Position numbers and translations under genes: made by a program. Shown one piece after another: positions 18,570 through 26,743 of a stretch of 64,000 nt of DNA. Source of the stretch: Nitrosomonas sp. (GTDB lineage Bacteria; Pseudomonadota; Gammaproteobacteria; Burkholderiales; Nitrosomonadaceae); contig JAJHPK010000057.1 of NCBI GenBank assembly GCA_020890945.1, positions 1 through 64,000 on the forward strand, read 5' to 3'. The notes beneath the pieces were generated by a model. That model was not told the origin of the DNA, ran no database searches, and saw nothing but the letters and a program-made list of their open reading frames with translations. How positions within the stretch are numbered: position 1 is the stretch's first letter; each line of letters begins with the position of its first letter.

Positions 18570-21500
18570 TCAAGAAAGGAAATGAATTCTAGGAGTATCT
18601 GACAAACTGAAATCGGATCGATCAAGAGTAAGATTAGGATTGTAACCAGGATCGTTTAATAATAAATTTTCCCAATGTTGTTTCATATAGAGTACTTCTT
18701 TAGCAAATCGGATTCTTTTTTCGGGCGAGTCTTCATGCCCGCGAGTTGCGGATTCATAATGATAAAGCTCAGCATACGGTGTCCATACATTGTGATAACC
18801 AGCTTCCCGTAGTTTTAAACAAAAATCTACGTCGTTATATGCAATCTGAAGATCTTTTTCGTTCAGACCGCCAACTTCTTCATAGATAGATTTTTTGACG
18901 AGCAAACATGCTGCACTAACCGCGGAGAAAGAGCTCATCAAGCTCGCACGACCAAAGTAACCATGTTGTTGTATTGGTAGAGAGTAATTTGCGTGTCCTG
19001 CTATACGATCTGTTCCTAATCCTAAAATGATTCCTGCATGCTGTAGGGTATCATCAGGGAACCGCAGTCTAGCGCCAACAGCCCCTACATCAGGCTGTAC
19101 CACAATTGAAACCATTTCATCCAACCATGTTGATGAAATCACTTCTAAATCATTATTGAGTAACGCGATTATGCTTCCTTTTGCCTGTTTTACCGCTTCA
19201 TTGTTTAATGCCGAATAATTGAAAGGACGATCGTCTCTTAATATGCTTATTTTAGAATTATCGGCAGTTACTTGTCGTAAATAATCCAATGTTTTAAGAT
19301 CGTCGGAGCCGTTATCAACGATTAAGATCTCGTAATTTTGATAGGTGGTTTTTTTTAGAATACTATCAATACATTTGCGAAGCAATGTTAAGCCGTTTCT
19401 TGTCGGAATTACCATTGTGACTAGAGGTGGTGGATTCGGAGGCGCATAATGAACTCGGTATCCAAAGCCGATTAATTCAGCCGTAGCCATGACGTTTTTC
19501 CGTTGAAAATGCTCATTTAATGCTTTTTCTCCTGCTATCATAGCGTAAGGTTTAGTATCAGCCGAAAGCGCTGTACTACTAGCATGAACTCGCCAATGAT
19601 ATAAAATGCGTGGAATATGATGAATTTGTAGCGCATTGACGCGTTCAACGCAGCGTAATGCCAAGTCATAGTCTTGTGAGCCTTCAAAACCGATGCGAAA
19701 GCCACCGATCTCTTTTATTAATGCCGCATTATAAACACCCAAATGCGAAAACATGTTCTGGGAGTAAAATAGCTCTTTATTCCAATCCGGCTTGAAATAA
19801 GGATCGGATCTGTTGCTCTGTTCATCAATCTTGTCTTCATCAGAGTAAATCAATTGTATGTTTGGATTGTTTTGCAGTGAGTCTACAACCCAAAACAATG
19901 CGTGTTCACTCAATAAATCATCATGATCCAGTAATGCAATCCATTCCCCTGTTGCTAATTGAAGGGCGCTGTTAGATGCGGCAGAAATATGACCGTTTTT
20001 GGAGCGATAAATTACTTTAATGCGTGAATCTGATTGTTCATATTGTCGGAGAGTTCTTTGTACAGCATTGTCTGTAGATGCGTCATCCGCAATGCACAGT
20101 TCCCAATGAGGATAAATTTGTTTGCGAACGGATTCGATTGCTTCAATAAGCCAGTCAGTATTAGAATTATAGGTTGGCATAATGATCGATATGAGTGGTT
20201 GGTATACAAAATTTTCACTTCTATCGCGCATTTTGTTACGAAGATCGTCATTCATGTCATCAAATTTTCTGATCCACTCTTGATAAGGGGTTGAATGTAC
20301 CTTGTTAGTATGTGGGGAAAAAGTTCGTGAAAATTGATTAACTAGACCGGGTAACCCTTCTTGTCTAGTGATTAAACATATTTTACGGAAAAGCGGCTTA
20401 ATTCCTCTGTGATACACAGTCAATTCCCGAAACTTCCGGTAAATTGAATATAAATCTCGGGAACGCAACACAAACCATCGCATGGGTTGAGTAATTTTCC
20501 AACTAGTTGAACCCATAATTTCTTTTATCGTAGAATTAAGGCTTGAAATCAGATTATCCTTTTCAGTGAGGCGATGTTCTAGTCCTTTAGTAAGCTCTTG
20601 TAGCTCGTTCAATCGATGTGATTGCTCATCAATTCGTTGTTGTTGTTCATCAATTCGTTGTTGTTGTTCATCAATTCGTTGTTGTTGTTCATCAATTCGT
20701 TGTTGTTGCTCATTAACTTGCTGTACATGCTGTGTCAGTTGATGTTCCAATTGCTGTTGCGAGTTTGTTAATAGTAGTTGATACTGTTTTTCATGCTCTT
20801 TTAATTGATTACCCCTTGTTTGATTAGAGCGCACTGCTGCCATCAAATCAATAAGTTGACGGTTATTTAGTCTTGGAAGCCATTTTTGATAGATATTGAG
20901 CGTTATTGATTCGATGAGTTTGCTTTCAGTGTGAATTGAGGAACCCAGGTATGGGTTGATGCGATAAGTCGCGGTCACTGTATCGATATGTAAGAAATCT
21001 GTGAATGTGGATGCTTGTATCCAGAAATCCCAATCTTCATAAACATCCAGTGATTCGTCAATCATACAGCCAATATTGATTAACTCTCTGGAAAACAATG
21101 CAGTATGGATGGGAATATAGTTTCCCGCTAAAAGTCGAGTCGCATCGAAAGGTTGACCGAATTTATTAGGGAGGGGGTTGTTGTTTTCATCGACGCAGGC
21201 TGCGCTACTGTATACAACCTTAATGTGAGGGTATGTTTCGATCGCTTGAACCAGATTTTTGATATGATCAGCCGTTAACCAGTCATCATCGTCTAAAAAA
21301 ATTAGATACTTTCCTTGTGCTGCTTTGAGTCCAACATTCGCTGCACGACTACGGGGTAGTGGCTCATTGCCATCGATCAGGCGAATTGGGAAATTTCCAC
21401 ACCATTCACCAATATCGGAATGGCTTGCTCCTTTGGCATTGACTAATACCACCTCGATCTTTGGGTAAGTTTGCAAAGCGATTGAGTCGAGGGCATCGGA

Positions 21501-22313
21501 TAATGTCGGACGCCCTAAACTGCGAATGATAATACTGACTAAAGGAATATCTCGATCATCTAAAACCAATCCTAATGCTTTTTGACGAGAATATTCAGAC
21601 TGATAAAGCTTCAGGGGATCTTGTGTTAATTCTTCGGCAGAAAGCAGAATATAGGCCTCGGCCGCAGTAACGCTAGCAGGTAAGGTATAACTGCGATATC
21701 GATTTAACGCGGCGATATGCAAGTCATATCGCTGCCTGGTATTCTGGGAGGTAAAGCACGACATCGCTGCGGCTTTGCGTTCAATCAAATCGGTAATGTC
21801 CAGCAATCTATTTGGCCGCATCGGCATGCCGATTTCATATAATGCAATTTGAGTATCCTTGCTTACCCTTCTGACGGCTTCAACCACCGCCATGCCGATG
21901 GCGCGATGGTCAGGATGCATTTCAAAAACAGAGGGCGCGTAAATTAGGTCTGCCCTGCTGTCTTGGATTGTTTTGAGAATTTCTTGAACGAATTTTTCGC
22001 TATAAGTAACTTGACGATCGGAGTATTTCCAAAATTGCGGCGTACCGTATCCGAGGATTTCGGCCGCAGAGATACTTTCTTGTTGTCTCTGTAAAATATA
22101 AGCAGAGGATTCTTCAGTATCTAAACCAAATGCGCCATCCGTAACGATAATGACAGTGACAGTGATTTCCTGTTCAACATGGCGCATGATGGCTCCGCCG
22201 CAACCGAATACTTCATCATCAGGATGGGGTGCAAATACCAACGCATGTGTGCAGGAAAAGTGCGGGACGGCTTGATAAGGGACGAGTAAATTTTCCAAGA
22301 AAAATCTCAACAA
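18570..22313 (-). CDS. Multidomain PIG-L deacetylase / triple glycosyltransferase with coiled-coil linker
   Basis: A 1247-residue fusion. Residues about 20-230 form a PIG-L/LmbE deacetylase: zinc motif APHPDDEVFGCGG and later HPDHRAIG. Residues about 255-480 are a family 2 glycosyltransferase (VSIIIRSLGRPTLSDAL, FLDDDDWL). Residues about 520-625 are a Gln-rich coiled coil containing four exact copies of the heptad QQQRIDE. Then come a second transferase (ISIIMPTYNSNTDWLIEAI, LLDHDDLL) near residue 705 and a third (VTMVIPTRNGLTLLRKCI, ALLNNDLEV) near residue 970. One chain could both deacetylate an N-acetylhexosamine and add several sugars. It has 122-base and 117-base gaps to its neighbours. 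Confidence 0.9.
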   Translation of the reverse strand: MLRFFLENLLVPYQAVPHFSCTHALVFAPHPDDEVFGCGGAIMRHVEQEITVTVIIVTDGAFGLDTEESSAYILQRQQESISAAEILGYGTPQFWKYSDRQVTYSEKFVQEILKTIQDSRADLIYAPSVFEMHPDHRAIGMAVVEAVRRVSKDTQIALYEIGMPMRPNRLLDITDLIERKAAAMSCFTSQNTRQRYDLHIAALNRYRSYTLPASVTAAEAYILLSAEELTQDPLKLYQSEYSRQKALGLVLDDRDIPLVSIIIRSLGRPTLSDALDSIALQTYPKIEVVLVNAKGASHSDIGEWCGNFPIRLIDGNEPLPRSRAANVGLKAAQGKYLIFLDDDDWLTADHIKNLVQAIETYPHIKVVYSSAACVDENNNPLPNKFGQPFDATRLLAGNYIPIHTALFSRELINIGCMIDESLDVYEDWDFWIQASTFTDFLHIDTVTATYRINPYLGSSIHTESKLIESITLNIYQKWLPRLNNRQLIDLMAAVRSNQTRGNQLKEHEKQYQLLLTNSQQQLEHQLTQHVQQVNEQQQRIDEQQQRIDEQQQRIDEQQQRIDEQSHRLNELQELTKGLEHRLTEKDNLISSLNSTIKEIMGSTSWKITQPMRWFVLRSRDLYSIYRKFRELTVYHRGIKPLFRKICLITRQEGLPGLVNQFSRTFSPHTNKVHSTPYQEWIRKFDDMNDDLRNKMRDRSENFVYQPLISIIMPTYNSNTDWLIEAIESVRKQIYPHWELCIADDASTDNAVQRTLRQYEQSDSRIKVIYRSKNGHISAASNSALQLATGEWIALLDHDDLLSEHALFWVVDSLQNNPNIQLIYSDEDKIDEQSNRSDPYFKPDWNKELFYSQNMFSHLGVYNAALIKEIGGFRIGFEGSQDYDLALRCVERVNALQIHHIPRILYHWRVHASSTALSADTKPYAMIAGEKALNEHFQRKNVMATAELIGFGYRVHYAPPNPPPLVTMVIPTRNGLTLLRKCIDSILKKTTYQNYEILIVDNGSDDLKTLDYLRQVTADNSKISILRDDRPFNYSALNNEAVKQAKGSIIALLNNDLEVISSTWLDEMVSIVVQPDVGAVGARLRFPDDTLQHAGIILGLGTDRIAGHANYSLPIQQHGYFGRASLMSSFSAVSAACLLVKKSIYEEVGGLNEKDLQIAYNDVDFCLKLREAGYHNVWTPYAELYHYESATRGHEDSPEKRIRFAKEVLYMKQHWENLLLNDPGYNPNLTLDRSDFSLSDTPRIHFLS
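20626..20709 (-). repeat. Four perfect 21-bp tandem repeats inside the fusion glycosyltransferase gene
   Basis: The 21-base unit TCATCAATTCGTTGTTGTTG plus one T is repeated exactly four times, starting at 20626, 20647, 20668 and 20689. On the coding strand each unit encodes one heptad, QQQRIDE, so copy-number change alters the coiled-coil linker by whole heptads and keeps the frame. Degenerate copies flank both ends. Confidence 0.9.
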
Positions 22314-22430
22314 AAAAAGTCAATAAATAGTGCCCGAAGGAATATATCCAATTCTTGGGCGACAATTTTATCTTAAATAGTTTTGTGGGGATTGTAATAT
22401 TTAGGGGATAAACGAAAATGCCGTGCTTTA

Positions 22431-24224
22431 TTACCGGAAATCCATATCGCCACCCATCAACCACCAACGGTTTTTGAGCGATTCTACAGAAGGACCGTCG
22501 GACCATATATTGGTGGGTATCCTGATGAGCATGGGTTGTTCGTTTGCATCGGTATGCTCGAAACAACTGACGAAATTTGCGGTAATCCGACAAAATATCC
22601 GTGAAGATTTGCTTAGAGCAGCCAATCTTCTGGCTTGCGTAATCAGTAATGGGATTTCTGCCAATGGTGCGATGATGTCGATGATTTCGCATTCTTCATT
22701 ATCATATCGCAAGATTAAAACTCCGCGAGGACTAGGAAATAAGCGGTTTTTTACTAAAATGATTTGATACGATTGAGTAGGGTGATTGAGATAGCGTTTT
22801 AGAACATAGTTCCAATCACGTACTCCTATAATGGAAGTTTGCATGTTAGCGGCCATTTTCTGCCAGCATTGATTAACTGCTTTGATATTCGATTTGGAGA
22901 CGTGATCAATCGGTTTTAGATTGGTTTTTACCAGCGGTGAGCGATGGTGTGGTTGCCACGATAATTCCACCATTTCACCCACTTCACCATATAATCCAAG
23001 TTTTTCAGCTACTTTCATCGCGCGTTGATTGGGAAAGCCGAATCCGGTGAGGTAATGTTTACCATAGCCGGTATAGTATTCGATAAAAGTTGATGTCATC
23101 AAAAAAAATGGCCCTTTTCTGGTTAAGGATGCGCGTTCTCCGCTTTCAACCATGACATCGCCAATTTGAACGGCATTTTCAGGTTTGCCAAAAAGTAGAA
23201 TGCTGCGTCCTATGCCACCATAATGTGCAATGAGTTTATCATCGCGCCAAACGCCGATGGCGCGGGAATTTTCCGTAGCATATTTCCATTGCCATAGTGT
23301 ATCAGGCATTTCCTGTTGGAAAATTCGAGAAAATAGATCTTGCATTTGTGGGCGATGTTCATTTCTCAAAAGCTGTATGCGCCATTTTGGCATCACCGTT
23401 TTTTTGAAATGTAGCAAAGCATAGCCATAATAACCGGTTGTATATTGATGGCGCTTAATACGATTCCATTCATCGAGTTGCAGGAGCTGCTCGGGTGCCA
23501 GGTTCAGTTTTTCTAGTAAGTTTGCACGATGATTCGATGTGGCAGTTAAACGAAAATCCAAAGTGGGTGCGGCAAGTTCCGATAAATCTTGTTGTTCAAT
23601 CAGTTTGAATCCCAGACGTTCTCCCAGTGCAATGAAATCATTGAGTAAAGGTATTTTTTGTTCTTCGGTTTGACTGGATTTGAATACAAACTCATCCAAC
23701 ACGATCAAGCTGCCTGAGGGCGCCAATAAATCCAACGCTTGATTCAAAATGGCCAATGGATCGGTGTGAGATATCGATTCATGACGGAGAATCACATCAA
23801 GATCTTCTTCTAATTCCGCCAAATTCAGTTTGGTATTTTGAGAATTAGAATCAGTGTTTAAATCGGATATTTTATGGAGTGTATGGCCTTGTTCGATTAT
23901 CTGTGATGAAAGGACGTCAAGATTTTGATCGATGAGTAGTATATGGCAGGGATCGGCAGGTAGTTTTTTGAGTAAGAGTGCTATTGCCGATTGCTGTGCC
24001 TGGTTATAAGACATGGTGTTTTCAAAGAATAATCCATAATGCAACCCGATGATCTTGTTTTCTTGCAACAATGTCGCTTGAGCATATGCATTCCACGGAA
24101 ACGGCAAGAATCTATATGAGTCAGTGGCATCCGTCATTATGTTGACGGTTGGTTCAGGCGGCTTAAAATTCTGTAAAGTGGGTTGCACGGATTGTGTTAA
24201 CGAAGATTGAATAGAACTGCTCAT
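22431..24224 (-). CDS. Two-domain protein: methyltransferase-like N-half, GNAT-like acyltransferase C-half
   Basis: A 597-residue protein encoded inside the polysaccharide operon. Residues about 60-290 look like a degenerate SAM-methyltransferase (ILLIDQNLDVLSSQIIEQ, DVILRHESISHTDPLAI, LDLLAPSGSLIVLDE), without the usual glycine-rich motif I. Residues about 300-590 look like an acyl-CoA N-acyltransferase fold: QLLRNEHRPQMQDLF, IAHYGGIGRSILL, VQIGDVMVESGERA and HYLTGFGFPNQRAMKVAEKL. Its ATG overlaps the wzt stop by 4 bases. It may methylate or acylate the exported glycan; neither activity is proved by motif alone. Confidence 0.7.
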   Translation of the reverse strand: MSSSIQSSLTQSVQPTLQNFKPPEPTVNIMTDATDSYRFLPFPWNAYAQATLLQENKIIGLHYGLFFENTMSYNQAQQSAIALLLKKLPADPCHILLIDQNLDVLSSQIIEQGHTLHKISDLNTDSNSQNTKLNLAELEEDLDVILRHESISHTDPLAILNQALDLLAPSGSLIVLDEFVFKSSQTEEQKIPLLNDFIALGERLGFKLIEQQDLSELAAPTLDFRLTATSNHRANLLEKLNLAPEQLLQLDEWNRIKRHQYTTGYYGYALLHFKKTVMPKWRIQLLRNEHRPQMQDLFSRIFQQEMPDTLWQWKYATENSRAIGVWRDDKLIAHYGGIGRSILLFGKPENAVQIGDVMVESGERASLTRKGPFFLMTSTFIEYYTGYGKHYLTGFGFPNQRAMKVAEKLGLYGEVGEMVELSWQPHHRSPLVKTNLKPIDHVSKSNIKAVNQCWQKMAANMQTSIIGVRDWNYVLKRYLNHPTQSYQIILVKNRLFPSPRGVLILRYDNEECEIIDIIAPLAEIPLLITQARRLAALSKSSRIFCRITANFVSCFEHTDANEQPMLIRIPTNIWSDGPSVESLKNRWWLMGGDMDFR

Positions 24225-25519
24225 TGATTGTCATTAAGCCAAGTGTGCGGAATAGGAAAAAAACCTTGTAAACGTCCAGTTTGCTTGATGTTTAATGTGA
24301 TAATGTTTTCTATCGAATCATAGATATGTAGCCCGCGTTCGCAAAGTAAGTAAGCGCTTACGAAATAATCGCCTTTCAGTAATGGCACTTGATCGATACG
24401 CAAGCAAATTTTTCCACAACCATCGGCATCACGATTAACATGAAAGTTATCTTCCCACGTAGCTGCGCTAGAAATGATGCGTCCATCCTGGGTGGATAGC
24501 GTGACACCTACGGTTGGGCAAGGTAAATTCTGATCCGATAGGAAATGAACATGTACCATGATTTGTGATTGCTCGCTGTATGCGACGGCTTGTTCTGTGT
24601 GTTTGCCATCAATATACAATTTAACTTTTTTAAAGTGAGCGCTGTTACTGACGGCAGCTAACGCGGTCGTACGGGAATTGTTTTCAGATTGATCATTATT
24701 TTCCACAGCGTCGTCGTCACTTTTATAAGCGGTCGTCGATGTGGGTGAGTTTTTATCCAAAAAAGCTTGATAGGCGGTGACCACTTGCGCGGAGTCTCCA
24801 TCCATCATGATTTCACCGCGGTTAATCCAAATCGCGCGTGCACACAGCGATTCCACTTGAAAAAGGGAATGAGAGCAAAATAAGATAGTTTTTCCAGCAT
24901 CGCGCATTTCCATGATACGCATAAACGATTTTCGTGCAAAAGCGCCATCCCCTACAGACAATGCTTCATCAATAATTAAAATATCAGGATCGACACTAAT
25001 TGCTACTGAGAAAGCCAATCGAACATACATGCCACTAGAGTAAGTTTTCACTGGTTGATCGATAAAATCGCGCACGCCTGAAAAATCGATAATTCTTTCG
25101 ATTTTTTGCTCGATTTCGGATGGAGTCAGACCTAAAATGGTGGCATTCATGTGAATATTTTCTCGCCCTGTAAATTCTGGATTAAATCCTGCGCCCAATT
25201 CGAGCAATGCAGCGATTCGTCCATCTACGGAAACTTGGCCATGCGTCGGTGTAAGCGTTCCGCAAATCAATTGCAATAGCGTCGATTTGCCAGAACCATT
25301 TTGTCCTACGATGCCGACCACTTCACCTTTCCGTATCGACAAATTGATGTCACGTAAAGCCCAAAGTTCACGGTAATACTGACGAATGCCTAACCAGCGA
25401 TGCGGCCACAAAAATTGCTTCAACCGGTCTTTTGGGTGATGATAAAGCGGATAGCATTTTGAAAGTTGTTGTACCTTGATGGCGTCGCCATCATTAAAGG
25501 CACTATTATTAAAGGACAT
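24221..25519 (-). CDS. wzt: Polysaccharide ABC transporter ATP-binding protein with glycan-binding C-domain (Wzt)
   Basis: A 432-residue nucleotide-binding subunit of an ABC-2 polysaccharide exporter. Residues about 10-245 are the ATPase: Walker A GQNGSGKSTLLQLICG, signature YSSGMYVRLAFSVA, Walker B ILIIDEALSVGD. After a Ser/Asn-rich linker, residues about 295-430 form a Wzt C-terminal beta-sandwich, the domain that recognises the finished O-polysaccharide chain. The ATG at 25519 is preferred over an upstream start in the frame because it overlaps the wzm stop by 11 bases and matches the family N-terminus. Confidence 0.93.
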   Translation of the reverse strand: MSFNNSAFNDGDAIKVQQLSKCYPLYHHPKDRLKQFLWPHRWLGIRQYYRELWALRDINLSIRKGEVVGIVGQNGSGKSTLLQLICGTLTPTHGQVSVDGRIAALLELGAGFNPEFTGRENIHMNATILGLTPSEIEQKIERIIDFSGVRDFIDQPVKTYSSGMYVRLAFSVAISVDPDILIIDEALSVGDGAFARKSFMRIMEMRDAGKTILFCSHSLFQVESLCARAIWINRGEIMMDGDSAQVVTAYQAFLDKNSPTSTTAYKSDDDAVENNDQSENNSRTTALAAVSNSAHFKKVKLYIDGKHTEQAVAYSEQSQIMVHVHFLSDQNLPCPTVGVTLSTQDGRIISSAATWEDNFHVNRDADGCGKICLRIDQVPLLKGDYFVSAYLLCERGLHIYDSIENIITLNIKQTGRLQGFFPIPHTWLNDNQ

Positions 25520-26348
25520 CGGCAAAACCTTTACGCGTTTTTTCAAACCATACAAAGCCAAGCTGTGCGAATAACCAAGCAATTAAGGTGTAAATTCCCA
25601 GTCCCACCCAATCTGGTAGTTGACCGTGTAAAATAACCGCGCGTAATTGTTCGATGATGAAGCTCAACGGATTGAGGAACAAATAATCACGAAGTGAATC
25701 GGGCAGAGCTGCAGCGGGATAAAAAACAGGGCTTAAAAAAAGTAACATCGTCAACAGCAAGCCGATGAATTGTCCAATATCCCTGACAAAAACACCGGTT
25801 GCTGCCAGAAACCATGAAATTCCTACGGTCAGCAATAAAAACGGTGCAAGAATGACAGGGATAAAAATGATCGTCCAGTGTATGAAATGGTTGATCGATA
25901 GAAAGGCGATCAATAACACAGACACACTAATCAATGCGTGAAATAACGTCGCACCGAGATTGACCCAGGGTAGAATTTCTAACGGAAAGATAATTTTTTT
26001 AACATAATTGGTGTTCGCTAAAACCAATCCTGGAGCGCGTGAAAGCGTTTCAGAAAAAATGTTGTACACGATCAATCCCGAAAATAGCAGCAGGGCAAAG
26101 GAAAAATGATCGTTTTCAAAACTAACGCTTGGATCTAAACGTACTTTAAACACAAAACCAAATACGAACGTGTACACCGCCAACATCAAAATGGGATTGA
26201 TAATTGTCCACAATATCCCTAGAAACGATCCTCGATAACGGCTAATGATTTCCCTTTTGGCAAGTTGGAAGATAAGTGTTTGGTGTTTAATGAAACTATC
26301 GGGAAGAGAAAAAAATGAGATAGATGACAATGAATTCGGCGCTTGCAC
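25509..26348 (-). CDS. wzm: Polysaccharide ABC transporter permease (Wzm)
   Basis: A 279-residue ABC-2 permease with six hydrophobic spans. It begins with the amphipathic segment LIFQLAKREIISRYRGSFLG, followed by ILWTIINPILMLAVYTFVFG and a conserved LFLSPVFYPAAALPDSLRDY loop, then FLNPLSFIIEQLRAVIL. Together with Wzt it exports a lipid-linked O-antigen or capsule glycan. It is the first gene of the leftward run and diverges from the S-layer-like gene across 395 bases. Confidence 0.94.
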   Translation of the reverse strand: MQAPNSLSSISFFSLPDSFIKHQTLIFQLAKREIISRYRGSFLGILWTIINPILMLAVYTFVFGFVFKVRLDPSVSFENDHFSFALLLFSGLIVYNIFSETLSRAPGLVLANTNYVKKIIFPLEILPWVNLGATLFHALISVSVLLIAFLSINHFIHWTIIFIPVILAPFLLLTVGISWFLAATGVFVRDIGQFIGLLLTMLLFLSPVFYPAAALPDSLRDYLFLNPLSFIIEQLRAVILHGQLPDWVGLGIYTLIAWLFAQLGFVWFEKTRKGFADVL

Positions 26349-26743
26349 AATGACAACAGAGAATCACTCAAAAACAAACAGGCTTAAATTATAACGTAAA
26401 TAGCATTAAAGCGATTACAATTTGTCTTCAAGTTGTTTACAATGCAACGATAAAAACAATATATTCCCTTCTTATTCAAATTTGAGTGGTTGCGCCTTGT
26501 CATTATACTGTGCCTTGTCGTGTGTTGTATATTTAAGACAATGTATAAAAAAAACCTAGCGGTCGTACTTGCAATACTTAGGTGTTTTGTGCAGAATGAA
26601 GTTTAACTTAGCTTTAATGGCATTAGGAAAATATGAGGGGGTTTGCGGTCTTATTTTCTAAGTGTTATAAAGAATAAAGTGAAAAACTTGCAAGTGTTTT
26701 ACTTATTTTTTGTTTTTTAATTCTACTATTGAGGGAGCTCTTC
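26349..26743. promoter_or_regulatory. 395-base divergent control region between wzm and the S-layer-like gene
   Basis: AT-rich and without a supported gene. A candidate rightward promoter is TTGAGT (26482-26487), 16 bases, TATACT (26504-26509). If used, the S-layer-like mRNA would have a leader of about 230 bases, long enough for regulation or mRNA stabilisation. The ribosome site GAGGGAG is at 26730-26736, 7 bases before the ATG at 26744. A wzm promoter should lie at the left end but no clear consensus stands out. Confidence 0.45.

Noticed and set aside
20626..20709. Short direct repeats that might suggest a CRISPR or satellite
   Set aside because: The repeats are 21 bases, contiguous without spacers, and encode heptads inside a clear gene.
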